Source of the DNA: Luteibacter sp.
GTDB lineage: Bacteria; Pseudomonadota; Gammaproteobacteria; Xanthomonadales; Rhodanobacteraceae
NCBI RefSeq assembly: GCF_009912395.1
Contig: NZ_WNDO01000023.1
Span: 1 to 64,000 of the forward strand
Length of the DNA stretch: 64,000 nucleotides
Direction of reading: 5' to 3'
Each line of letters starts with the position of its first letter. Within the stretch, counting starts at the first letter, position 1. This document shows, one piece after another, positions 22,777 through 31,105 of the stretch. Under the pieces are notes generated by a model that saw only the letters and a program-made list of their open reading frames with translations, did not search any database and was not told the origin of the DNA. The position numbers were made by a program, and so were the translations under genes.

Positions 22777-23679
22777 TCAGCCGGCACGACTCCGCACGAA
22801 GTCGACGAAGGCTCGTAGCGGTGACGGAAGGTGCTTGCGCCCCGGGTAGTAGAGAAACGGCCCGGAGAACGTCTGGCACCAGTCCTGGAGGATCGGCACC
22901 AGCGCACCACTGTCGATGTGCGGCTGGAGCCAGTCTTCGAACAGGTGGACAATGCCGAGCCCTCCCACGGCGGCCTGCACGGCCAGGTCGAATGCGGCGC
23001 CCTGGCGTACCTGCAAGGGGCCGGGAGGATCGACGAACACGATCTCGCCTTCGCGCTCGAACTCCCAGGCGGGGGTGGCCCCTCCAGAGAACTGGCCGCG
23101 CATGCATGCGTGAGCAAGCAGGTCGCGCGGGTGTTCCGGCGTGCCGCGTGCTGCGAGATAGGACGGTGAGGCAGCCGTAAGCAAGCGTTGCGTCCGTGGC
23201 CCGATGGGCAGCGCGATCATGTCCTGCGCCAGACGCTCGTCGTAACGGATGCCGGCGTCGCAGCCGGCGGCGATCAGGTCGACGAAACCGTCTTCCACCA
23301 CCACTTCGACGCGGATATCGGGGTAGGTGGTGAGGAAGGGCACCAGGATCGGCGCGAACACGGTGCGCGATACATTCGCCGGGACGTTGAGGCGTAGCGT
23401 GCCAGCAGGGCGGTCGCGATAGAGGTTCACGATATCCAGGGCGGCCTCCACTTCGCCAAGCGCCGGGGCGAGGCGCTCCGCGAGACGGGCACCGACTTCG
23501 GTCGGTGCGACGCTGCGGGTGGTCCGGTTGAGCAGGCGTACGCCAAGCCGCGTTTCGAGTCGTCGGACCGCCTCGCTCAGGCTGGAGGCGGAAGCGCCCG
23601 CACTGCGGGCGGCTTCCCGGAAACCGCCCGCGCGGACGACGGCGAGGAAGGCGAGCAGGTCCTGGGGATCGGCATTCAT
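22777..23679 (-). CDS. LysR family transcriptional regulator
   Basis: A 300-residue protein. The HTH reads GGFREAARSAGASASSLSEA, followed by VRRLETRLGVRLLNRTTRSV; the effector domain includes GTLRLNVPANVSRTVFAPIL and DAGIRYDERLAQDMIALPIG. It belongs to the CrgA-like LysR subgroup common beside oxidoreductases. It is divergent from the aldo/keto reductase with 97 bases between start codons, which suggests it regulates that gene. No operator could be fixed by eye. Confidence 0.9.
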   Translation of the reverse strand: MNADPQDLLAFLAVVRAGGFREAARSAGASASSLSEAVRRLETRLGVRLLNRTTRSVAPTEVGARLAERLAPALGEVEAALDIVNLYRDRPAGTLRLNVPANVSRTVFAPILVPFLTTYPDIRVEVVVEDGFVDLIAAGCDAGIRYDERLAQDMIALPIGPRTQRLLTAASPSYLAARGTPEHPRDLLAHACMRGQFSGGATPAWEFEREGEIVFVDPPGPLQVRQGAAFDLAVQAAVGGLGIVHLFEDWLQPHIDSGALVPILQDWCQTFSGPFLYYPGRKHLPSPLRAFVDFVRSRAG

Positions 23680-23776
23680 TGTTCGGTATTCCGTACGGCC
23701 CGTGCCGATTCGACCGGATTATCGAGCGACGGGTCAATCCCTACCTTCACTCCGTCCCTTACTGACGGAGCGAGTC

Positions 23777-24637
23777 ATGACCGATCTCAACCAAGCCGGC
23801 ACCTGGTCGCTGGGCGACCGCCGCGTGAAGCGCATGGGCTACGGCGCCATGCAACTGGCCGGCCCGGGCGTCTTCGGACCGCCGAAGGACCCGGCCGCGG
23901 CGGTGGCCGTGCTGCGCGAAGCCATCGCCTCGGGCGTGGACCATATCGACACCAGCGACTTCTACGGTCCGCATGTGACCAACCGGATCATCCGCGACGC
24001 TCTGTCGCCGTATCCGGATGACCTCACCATCGTGACCAAGGTCGGCGCGACGCGTGGCGACGACGCCTCGTGGCTGCCGGCGCAGGAACCGGCGCAGCTG
24101 ATCCAGGGCGTGCACGACAACCTGCGCAACCTCGGCGTCGACGTGCTCGACGTGGTGAACCTGCGCGTGATGGGCAACATCCACGCGCCGAGCGAGGGTT
24201 CCATCGAAGCGCAGTTCACCGCGCTGGCCGAACTGCGCGCCAAGGGACTGATCCGCCATCTCGGGCTCAGCAACGCCACGCTGGCGCAGGTTGAGGAGGC
24301 GCAGGCCATCGCGCCCGTGGTTTGTGTGCAGAACCAGTACAACCTGGTGCAGCGCGCGGACGATGCATTGCTGGAGGCGCTCAACGACATGGGTATCGCG
24401 TATGTGCCGTTCTTCCCGCTAGGCGGCTTCTCGCCGTTGCAGTCGGAAGGGCTGTCACGCGTGGCGACGCGTCTCGGCGCGACGCCGATGCAGGTGGCGT
24501 TGGCCTGGCTGCTGCATCGGTCGCCCAACGTGCTGTTGATTCCGGGTACCTCGTCGGTGGCTCACCTGCGTGAGAACCTCGCGGCGGCGGAGTTGGTGTT
24601 GTCGGGCGAAGTATTGGTTGAACTCGACGCCCTGTAG
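23777..24637 (+). CDS. Aldo/keto reductase
   Basis: A 286-residue (alpha/beta)8 barrel. Signature segments: MGYGAMQLAGPGVFGP at the start, GVDHIDTSDFYGPHVTNRII with the catalytic Asp/Tyr, IVTKVGATRG with the Lys, IRHLGLSNATLAQVEEA, QNQYNLVQR, and LLIPGTSSVAHLRENL for NADPH binding. It probably reduces aldehydes or ketones with NADPH; the substrate is open. The ATG at 23777 follows acggagcgagtc. The stop codon TAG lies inside the REP palindrome at 24631-24680. Confidence 0.9.
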   Translation: MTDLNQAGTWSLGDRRVKRMGYGAMQLAGPGVFGPPKDPAAAVAVLREAIASGVDHIDTSDFYGPHVTNRIIRDALSPYPDDLTIVTKVGATRGDDASWLPAQEPAQLIQGVHDNLRNLGVDVLDVVNLRVMGNIHAPSEGSIEAQFTALAELRAKGLIRHLGLSNATLAQVEEAQAIAPVVCVQNQYNLVQRADDALLEALNDMGIAYVPFFPLGGFSPLQSEGLSRVATRLGATPMQVALAWLLHRSPNVLLIPGTSSVAHLRENLAAAELVLSGEVLVELDAL

Positions 24638-24680
24638 GAGCGCGCTTGCGCGCGATCGCGCGCAAGCGCGCTCCTACAGG
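24631..24680. repeat. Perfect 50-bp REP palindrome containing both convergent stop codons
   Basis: The 50 bases are their own reverse complement, beginning cctgtaggagcgcg and centred on gcgatcgc. The TAG at 24635-24637 ends the aldo/keto reductase, and the symmetrical TAG on the minus strand (24674-24676) ends the aminotransferase. The element therefore supplies the 3' ends of both genes and probably also acts as a shared transcript end or stabiliser. It is the cleanest member of the REP family in the window. Confidence 0.95.
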
Positions 24681-25801
24681 CGTAGATGATTCTCCAGCGC
24701 TTCGATCGCCTCCGCGCAATCCACCCTCCCAAAACCGATACGGAAGCGATCGGTAGGTGTCGGCGACAAGGCCGACACGTAGTTGATCGCGGGTAGCAAC
24801 AGGACACCGCTTGTCTCGACAAGCTTGGCAGCGAAGGCCTCGACGCCTTCGCTGCCGAGATAGCGCGGATACCCGATGCACCCCCCATCGGGGCGATGCC
24901 AGTCGAATCGATCGGCCCAGCGAGCGAAGAATCCGTCGAGATGGACGAGGTTTGCGTCGATGACGTGACGAATGCGCGCGAGGATCGTCTCGCGCGCCTT
25001 CAACGCGATCAGCGCGAGCTGTTCCGACGGCCCCGAATTGCAGATGGACAGGTAATGCTTGTAGCGCTCCATGCGTTCCAGCAGCGCGTGGTCGCGACAG
25101 GCGATCCAGCCGATGCGCAGGCCTGGCAGGCCGTAGGCCTTCGACATCACGCCTAGCGACAGGCCTTTCTCGTAGACCTCCACTGCGGCGGGAAGGTGCA
25201 CCGTGCCGGTCGGGCCGAGCGGTCGGTAGACCTCGTCGCTGAAAAGCCAGAGTCCGTGCCGACGGCACAACGCGACCAGGGCGTCGAAGCGATCCCGTTC
25301 GAGGATCTTGCCGGTAGGGTTGTGCGGGAAATTGATCGAGACCAGCCGGGTGTTCGGGCGGATGGCGGCGGCGACTCGGTCGATATCGAGCGACCAGTTG
25401 TCCGCCGGGTCGAGCGCCACGCCGGTCACCTCGCAGATGGCGAGCGGCACGGTTTCCGCCGACTGGTAGTTCGGCGTGACCACGATGGCGTGGTCGCCGG
25501 GTTCGAGCAGCACGCGCATGGCGATATAGATGCCTTCTTCCGCGCCGGCGAAGCACAGCACGTCTTCCGACCCGCGGCCCGGATAGAGGCCAGCGATGGC
25601 ATCGCGCAGCGCCGGTGCGCCATAGGTCTGCGTGTACCCCAGGTGCAGGTGCTTGAAGGCGAGGCGATCCTCGTCGCTGGCCAGGGCCAGCAGTTCCCCC
25701 AGGCCCATGCTCTGCGCATCGGAGGCGGCGAGGTTGTAGCGCGCGGCGAATTCCCAGCGCGAGAAGTAGGTTTCGAGGCGGAAGTCGGGGAGGGTGGTCA
25801 C
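24674..25801 (-). CDS. PLP-dependent aminotransferase, class I/II
   Basis: A 375-residue fold type I enzyme. Visible motifs: LGYTQTYGAPALRDAIAGLY, VVTPNYQSAETVP, SINFPHNPTGKI, LFSDEVYRPLG with the Asp that pairs PLP nitrogen, and MSKAYGLPGLRIGW with the Schiff-base Lys. The C-terminal phosphate/carboxylate Arg is in RFRIGFGR. The substrate is uncertain; the branch resembles aspartate-aminotransferase-like and capreomycidine-synthase-like enzymes. Its stop codon lies in a REP palindrome, and it is divergent from the RhtA-like exporter gene (179 bases between starts). Confidence 0.88.
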   Translation of the reverse strand: MTTLPDFRLETYFSRWEFAARYNLAASDAQSMGLGELLALASDEDRLAFKHLHLGYTQTYGAPALRDAIAGLYPGRGSEDVLCFAGAEEGIYIAMRVLLEPGDHAIVVTPNYQSAETVPLAICEVTGVALDPADNWSLDIDRVAAAIRPNTRLVSINFPHNPTGKILERDRFDALVALCRRHGLWLFSDEVYRPLGPTGTVHLPAAVEVYEKGLSLGVMSKAYGLPGLRIGWIACRDHALLERMERYKHYLSICNSGPSEQLALIALKARETILARIRHVIDANLVHLDGFFARWADRFDWHRPDGGCIGYPRYLGSEGVEAFAAKLVETSGVLLLPAINYVSALSPTPTDRFRIGFGRVDCAEAIEALENHLRL

Positions 25802-25979
25802 GGTGATAGCCTGGTGATCTTTTCGAGACTATATGTCTTCATGAGATGTATTGTCTATATTGTCAGCATCCTGGCCGATACCTCTTGCCGGCCGACGTAT
25901 CCAGGCGGCATCTTGTGGTTCCCCGGCCGGCGCTTCCTGCGCACGGTCCGTCGAGGCAGGACTCCTCCACAGGTTCACG

Positions 25980-26858
25980 ATGACCACGCAACGCACCTCC
26001 ACCTGGCTACCGGCCTTGGCCGTGCTGGGTTCCATCACGTCGCTGTCCATCGGCACGTCGTTCGCCAAGAAGCTGTTCCCGCTGATCGGCGCCGAAGGCA
26101 CCTCGGCCTTGCGCGTTGGTTTCTCGGCACTCGTCCTGCTGCTGTTCTGGCGTCCGTGGCGATGGCCGTTGTCGCGCCCTGACGCCATCTCGGTGATCCG
26201 CTATGGCTTCGCCCTGGGCGTCATGAACCTGCTCTTCTACCTGGCGTTGCGGACCATCCCGTTCGGCATCGCGGTGGCGATCGAGTTCAGTGGTCCGCTG
26301 GCCGTGGCGATGCTCGCGTCGCGTCGACCGATCGATTTCCTCTGGCTGGCCTGCGCGGTGACAGGGTTGCTGATGCTGCTGCCACTGGCCCACGACAGTC
26401 CGCTGGATCGCGTGGGCGTGTTGTTCGCCCTCGGGGCCGCCGTCTGCTGGGCGCTCTATATCCTGTCGGGCAAACGGGCCGGACATCTGCATGCCGGTCA
26501 GTCGGTGTCGCTCGGGCTGGTGGTCGCCAGCGTGGTGGTCGTGCCCTATGGCGTGGCGCATGCCGGCGCCAGCCTGCTCGACCCGACCATCCTGCTGGCC
26601 GGTGTCGGGGTCGCGATCGTGTCCAGCGCCATCCCGATGTCCCTGGAGATGATGGCGCTCAAGCGGCTGCCCAGCGAAACCTACGGCGTGATGGTGAGTC
26701 TTGAGCCTGCGGTCGCCTCCCTGCTGGCGATGCTTTTGCTGGGAGAGCACCTCGACGCGGGGCAATGGCTGGCCATCGGCTTCGTGGTGATTGCGTCCAT
26801 TGGCAGCACGGTCACGGCCAGCCGCGCGAGGCCAGCGGCAGCGGAAATGGCGGGTTGA
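25980..26858 (+). CDS. RhtA-like EamA transporter (threonine/homoserine exporter family)
   Basis: A 292-residue membrane protein with ten predicted hydrophobic segments. Features of the RhtA branch: SIGTSFAKKLFPLIGAEGTS, ALRVGFSALVLLLFWRPW, FYLALRTIPFGIAVAIEFSG, and the second-half PMSLEMMALKRLPSETYGVM, then VSLEPAVASLLAMLLLGEHL. RhtA exports threonine, homoserine and related amino acids. The ATG at 25980 has only a weak ribosome-binding site (cagg). It is divergent from the aminotransferase, so the two may handle one amino acid; this is inference. Confidence 0.88.
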   Translation: MTTQRTSTWLPALAVLGSITSLSIGTSFAKKLFPLIGAEGTSALRVGFSALVLLLFWRPWRWPLSRPDAISVIRYGFALGVMNLLFYLALRTIPFGIAVAIEFSGPLAVAMLASRRPIDFLWLACAVTGLLMLLPLAHDSPLDRVGVLFALGAAVCWALYILSGKRAGHLHAGQSVSLGLVVASVVVVPYGVAHAGASLLDPTILLAGVGVAIVSSAIPMSLEMMALKRLPSETYGVMVSLEPAVASLLAMLLLGEHLDAGQWLAIGFVVIASIGSTVTASRARPAAAEMAG

Positions 26859-27362
26859 CGGGCGAAACGGCGGAATCCGACCCGATAATTCGCAACCCAG
26901 ACGTGGCAACTCTCGCTACCGTTTCGCAGGACGGCCACCCGTTCAGGCGGCCCCATGTCATCGCCCGGTCACGCCGATACCAGGGGATCGCGTGACGCGA
27001 AAACGGCATGCGGATCGTACCTGTCCGTATGGTTGACCTTATTGCCGGCCTTTCGGCAAGGGCCTATCTTCACAGACGACCTCGATTCGGGGTATAAAGC
27101 GCCACTTGAGGATGACAAGAAGACGTGACGCCCGCGTGCGCGGCGACGCGATTCCTCTGAAAATATACGTGAACGCGTCCAGCCCTAGCGGCAGGGCTCG
27201 CTTCACGTTGTGGATCCTTTGCGTCTGCGCTTTTCGGCGGGGACGCCCAGGGGTGTTACATTGATCTGCCAGCAGGCGCGGCAAAAGCCGTGGAGGGCCC
27301 ATCGTCCCGAGGGGTACCAATGCCGCGCTTGCACCCATAAATAACGAATGAGGAGTAACCCC
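26859..27362. other. 504-base intergenic region
   Basis: No convincing gene was found. There is a small hairpin ttgccggcctttcggcaa near 27041-27058 and a G-rich stretch (gaggggtaccaatg, about 27310) just before the lipoprotein gene. An sRNA or long leader for the lipoprotein gene is possible, but I recognise no known RNA family. Confidence 0.3.
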
Positions 27363-27611
27363 ATGAAGCTCGCTTCGATCACCGTCCTTGCTTTCGCCGC
27401 CGCCGCCATGCTCTCGGGCTGCAACAAGAGCGACGACTCGGCCAACAACGCTCCGGCCGCCGCCTCGACCGCCGCTGCCGCCCCGGCTGCTGCTTCGACC
27501 GCCCCGGCTGCCGCTCCGGCCGCCGAAGCTCCGGCTGCTGCCTCGACCGCCGCTCCGGCTGCCGCTGGCACCGCTGCTCCGGCCGCTGCTTCGACTGCCG
27601 GCCAGCAGTAA
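27363..27611 (+). CDS. Small alanine/proline-rich lipoprotein
   Basis: An 82-residue protein. It starts MKLASITVLAFAAAAMLSGC, a lipoprotein signal with the lipobox LSGC (Cys near residue 20). After NKSDDSANN the rest is low-complexity sequence of Ala, Pro, Thr, Ser and a single Glu (APAAASTAAAAPAAASTAPA repeated), probably an extended disordered tail. The ATG at 27363 follows gaggagtaacccc, a good ribosome-binding site, and a strong terminator follows, so this is a real single-gene unit. The function is unknown; such tails may act as envelope spacers. Confidence 0.8.
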   Translation: MKLASITVLAFAAAAMLSGCNKSDDSANNAPAAASTAAAAPAAASTAPAAAPAAEAPAAASTAAPAAAGTAAPAAASTAGQQ

Positions 27612-27624
27612 TACGCCTCATCCG

Positions 27625-27664
27625 AACCCACCGGGCCCTCGCGGGTCCGGTGGGTTTTTTGTTG
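27625..27664 (+). terminator. Rho-independent terminator after the lipoprotein gene
   Basis: The stem aacccaccgg / ccggtgggtt with a short GC-rich loop is followed by tttttt. It begins 14 bases after the stop codon. Confidence 0.92.
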
Positions 27665-27768
27665 CTCGTCGTTCGGAGAATGACAAGGGCATGACGTATG
27701 ACGTTGGTGGTGGCGTTCAGCTTCGGGCAGGCTAGGAGGGTTTCGTCCCAGAACAGCAGGAAACGCCC

Positions 27769-29679
27769 ATGTCGATGACCCTACGCCCGTTGCCCGCCAT
27801 GCTCGCCTTGTCCCTGGCCGCGGCTTCTTCTTTCGCCCAGGCGCAGATCGCGCCGATGACGCCGGACATCCCGGTGACCTATACGGCTTCCACCAGCGCC
27901 AACGACTACGTCAAGCGCGTCGTCGAGATCCCCATGCGCGACGGCGTGAAGCTGCATACCGTCATCGTGATCCCCAGGAACGCGCATCGCGCGCCGATCC
28001 TGCTGACCCGTACCCCCTACGATGCCGATGGCCGCACCCAGCGCATCGACGGCCCCACCATGCGCAACCTGATGCCGCAGGGTGACGAGGTCTTCGTCGA
28101 CGCCGGTTACATCCGGGTCTTCCAGGACGTGCGCGGCAAGTACGGCTCCGAGGGTGATTATGTGATGACCCGTCCGTTGCGCGGTCCGCTCAACGACACC
28201 AAGGTCGATCACTCCACCGACGCCTACGACACCATCGACTGGCTGGTGAAGAACGTGCCCGAATCCAACGGCAAGGTCGGCATGCTCGGCTCGTCGTACG
28301 AAGGCTTCACCGTGGTCATGGCGCTGGTCAATCCGCATCCGGCACTCAAGGTCGCCGCACCGGAAAGCCCCATGGTGGACGGCTGGATGGGCGACGACTG
28401 GTTCCATTACGGTGCCTATCGCCAGACCAACTTCGATTACTTCACCGGCCAGACCACGATGCGCGGCAAGGGCTCCCCTGCGCAGCGCCAGGGCTATGAC
28501 GATTACACCAATTTCCTGCGTGCGGGTTCCGCAGGCGATTACGCGCGCGCCACCGGCATCGACGCGCTGCCGTACTGGCGCAAGCTCAGCGAGCACCCCG
28601 CCTACGATGCGTACTGGCAGGGCCAGGCGCTCGACAAGGTCATGGCGAAGCAGCCGCTCAAGGTGCCCACGATGTGGATCCAGGGCCTGTGGGACCAGGA
28701 GGACATGTGGGGCGCGATCCACAGCTACGAAGCCGTGGAACCGAAGGACACCACCAACACGATGAACTACCTCGTGATGGGGCCGTGGCGGCATAGCCAG
28801 GTGAACTATGGTGGCGCCTCGCTGGGCGCGTTGAACTGGGATGGCGACACCGCGTTGCAGTTCCGTCGCGACGTGCTGCTGCCGTTTTTCAACCAGTACC
28901 TGGTGGACGGCGCGCCGAAGGCGAAGACGCCGCCGGTCTTCATCTACAACACGGGTGAAAATCACTGGGATCGCTTTACGTCATGGCCGCAGGCCAAGGC
29001 CACCAAGCCGCTATACCTGGAAGCCAACGGCGGCCTGTCGTTCAACGCGCCGGCCGCGGACGCCGCGAAGTACGACGAGTACGTGTCCGATCCGGCCAAG
29101 CCGGTGCCTTACGTGCCGCGTCCCGTACACTTTGCCGATCGCCAGTCGTGGACGACATGGCTGGTGCAGGACCAGCGCTTCGTTGACGGCCGTCCGGACG
29201 TACTCACCTATGTCACCGAGCCGCTGAAGGCGCCGCTGCGTGTCGCGGGTGCGCCGCAGGTCAACCTGTATGCATCCACCAGCGGCACGGACAGCGACTG
29301 GGTGGTGAAGCTCATCGATGTCTATCCCGACACCGATGCCACCACGCCGACGATGGGCGGCTACGAGCTGAGCGTGTCGATGGACATCTTCCGCGGTCGG
29401 TATCGCGAAAGCTTCTCCGATGCGAAAGCGCTGACGCCTAACACGCCGCTGCAGTACCGCTTCGGCCTGCCCACGGTGAACCACACCTTCCTTCCGGGTC
29501 ATCGAGTGATGGTGCAGGTGCAGTCGTCTTGGTTCCCGCTGTACGACCGCAATCCGCAGACCTTCGTGCCGAACATCTTCTTCGCGAAGCCGACGGACTA
29601 CGTGAAGGCGACCCAGCAGGTGTGGCATACGCCGGGGCAGGCGAGCGCGATCGAGTTGCCGGTGGTCGAGAGCCACTGA
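27769..29679 (+). CDS. Alpha-amino-acid ester hydrolase (CocE/NonD, S15 family), copy 2
   Basis: A 636-residue protein with the signal peptide MSMTLRPLPAMLALSLAAAS ending near FAQAQ. It keeps every motif of the Xanthomonas-type AEH: EIPMRDGVKLHTVI, GSSYEGFTVVMAL (Ser near residue 176), ESPMVDGWMGDDWFHYGAYR, GLWDQEDMWGA and GPWRHSQVNYGG, and a C-terminal jelly-roll domain (SMDIFRGRYRESF). It is a clear paralogue of the protein at 18416-20383; this copy looks closer to the characterised enzymes, as judged only by remembered motifs. The likely role is hydrolysis of amino-acid or peptide esters, or beta-lactam side-chain transfer, in the periplasm. It stands alone. Confidence 0.9.
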   Translation: MSMTLRPLPAMLALSLAAASSFAQAQIAPMTPDIPVTYTASTSANDYVKRVVEIPMRDGVKLHTVIVIPRNAHRAPILLTRTPYDADGRTQRIDGPTMRNLMPQGDEVFVDAGYIRVFQDVRGKYGSEGDYVMTRPLRGPLNDTKVDHSTDAYDTIDWLVKNVPESNGKVGMLGSSYEGFTVVMALVNPHPALKVAAPESPMVDGWMGDDWFHYGAYRQTNFDYFTGQTTMRGKGSPAQRQGYDDYTNFLRAGSAGDYARATGIDALPYWRKLSEHPAYDAYWQGQALDKVMAKQPLKVPTMWIQGLWDQEDMWGAIHSYEAVEPKDTTNTMNYLVMGPWRHSQVNYGGASLGALNWDGDTALQFRRDVLLPFFNQYLVDGAPKAKTPPVFIYNTGENHWDRFTSWPQAKATKPLYLEANGGLSFNAPAADAAKYDEYVSDPAKPVPYVPRPVHFADRQSWTTWLVQDQRFVDGRPDVLTYVTEPLKAPLRVAGAPQVNLYASTSGTDSDWVVKLIDVYPDTDATTPTMGGYELSVSMDIFRGRYRESFSDAKALTPNTPLQYRFGLPTVNHTFLPGHRVMVQVQSSWFPLYDRNPQTFVPNIFFAKPTDYVKATQQVWHTPGQASAIELPVVESH

Positions 29680-29710
29680 TTCAAGGTTGCGATTCCCCAT
29701 CTATCCCTCA

Positions 29711-29848
29711 CGTCGTCCCTGCGAAAGCAGGGACCCAGTGCGATCAAGTGGGTTTTAGCGAGAGGGTCGCCTACACACAAGCCGACGCGGCGTGGTCGTG
29801 TCTACTGGCAAACCGGGGCGCTGGGTTCCAGCGTTCGCTGGAACGACG
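29711..29848. repeat. Inverted-end intergenic repeat (~138 bp), opposite orientation to the 201/476 copies
   Basis: It starts cgtcgtccctgcgaaagcag and ends with cgctgggttccagcg followed by ttcgctggaacgacg. The inner text reads as the reverse complement of the copies at 201 and 476 (for example ggcaaaccggggc against gcctcggtttgcc). It lies between the ester hydrolase and the AGE-family gene. Confidence 0.8.
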
Positions 29849-29884
29849 GGCGGGCAGTTTGCCGGCCCGTCGTTTTTTGCGGAC

Positions 29885-31105
29885 TTACTTGCCCTGCATC
29901 CGACGCAGCGACGCCATCACTTCATAGCAGGCGCCCATGGTGTGGTAGTCGGTCTTGCCGGCCGGGCTCTTCTCGTCGTCGTACTTCTCGTTGTTCCGCT
30001 TGAGGATGCGGTACCACGCGCCGTACTTATGGTCGACGAAGTGCTCCCAGCTGTACGCCCAGATCTTCTCGTACCACTCGTCGTACTGCTTCTCGCCGGT
30101 GGTCTCGAACAGCAGCTGCGCGGCGCCGAGCGATTCGGCCTGCACCCAGAAATACTTGTCGTCGTCGCAGACCTCGCCTTCCGGCGCGAAGCCGTAGGCG
30201 ATGCCGCCGAATTCCTTGTCCCAGGCCTTGTCGAGCGCGACGTCGAACAGGTGCTTCGCCGTCGGGACGAGCCATGCCTTATGGCGCGGCGTGCCCTTGG
30301 TGTAGCGCTCGAGCATCATGAGCAGCTTGGCCCACTCGGTCTGGTGGCCCGGCTGGAAGCCCCACGGGCGGAACAGGTGCTTCGGGTTGTCGAGGTTGTA
30401 CTTCAGGTCGACCGTCCAGTCCTGGTGGTAGTGCTCCCACACCAGCTTCTGTTCGGTGAGCGCGGCCTGGCGCTGGGTCATGTGCTCGGCGAGCAGCAGG
30501 GCGCGGTCGAGGTAGCGATCTTCCTTCGTGGCTTCCCACGCGGCGATCATGGCCTCGGTCATGTGCATGTTCGCGTTCTGGCCGCGGTACCCGGTGAAGT
30601 TCCAGTCCTTGTCGGCCTCGTCGCGGTACAGGCCGTAGTCCGGCTCCCAGTAACGCTTTTCGAGCAGGTCCCAGATCTCGCCCTGCCAGGCGCGGGCTTC
30701 GTCGAAGCCCACCTTCACGCCGCACGAATAGGCCAGCAGCATGAAGGCCAGGCCGTAGCAGTGGTTCATCTGGTCTTCGGGCTTGCCGTCGCGGATCGTC
30801 CAGGCGTAACCGCCGGTTTCCGGATTGCGGTGTACGTCACGCAGGTACTTCAGGCCGTGCATCGCCAGTTCCTTGTCCTCGGGCTTTTTGAACTCGAGGT
30901 AGGCCATGGCGTGGTTGAACACGAAGCGCGTGCTCGACACCAAGTGGCGGTGGCTGTGGTCGTAGACCGAGCCGTCGTCCTTGAAGTACTGGAAGAAGCC
31001 GCCGGCCTTGTCGACTTCGTGCGGCTTGTAGAAGGCCATGGTCTTCGCGACGTGGTCGCGCAGGACATCGACGGAATGGAAATCGGGAAGGGGTACGTTC
31101 GTCAT
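29885..31105 (-). CDS. AGE-family epimerase/isomerase, probable D-mannose isomerase
   Basis: A 406-residue (alpha/alpha)6-barrel protein of the N-acylglucosamine 2-epimerase family. Typical segments: HLVSSTRFVFNHAMAY, MNHCYGLAFMLLAY with catalytic-type His, NANMHMTEAMIAAWEAT, WGFQPGHQTEWAKLL and YFWVQAESLGAAQLL. Family members interconvert mannose/fructose, mannose/glucose or cellobiose. The neighbours (fructokinase, FucP-type transporter, GH92 alpha-mannosidase) favour mannose to fructose; this is inference from context. The start overlaps the fructokinase stop by 4 bases (ATGA). It is the last gene of the minus-strand mannose operon. Confidence 0.87.
   Translation of the reverse strand: MTNVPLPDFHSVDVLRDHVAKTMAFYKPHEVDKAGGFFQYFKDDGSVYDHSHRHLVSSTRFVFNHAMAYLEFKKPEDKELAMHGLKYLRDVHRNPETGGYAWTIRDGKPEDQMNHCYGLAFMLLAYSCGVKVGFDEARAWQGEIWDLLEKRYWEPDYGLYRDEADKDWNFTGYRGQNANMHMTEAMIAAWEATKEDRYLDRALLLAEHMTQRQAALTEQKLVWEHYHQDWTVDLKYNLDNPKHLFRPWGFQPGHQTEWAKLLMMLERYTKGTPRHKAWLVPTAKHLFDVALDKAWDKEFGGIAYGFAPEGEVCDDDKYFWVQAESLGAAQLLFETTGEKQYDEWYEKIWAYSWEHFVDHKYGAWYRILKRNNEKYDDEKSPAGKTDYHTMGACYEVMASLRRMQGK

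Noticed and set aside
26859-27362. Known structured RNA (6S, tmRNA, RNase P) in the long gap
   Set aside because: No hallmark motif of these RNAs could be found on either strand; only small hairpins are present.
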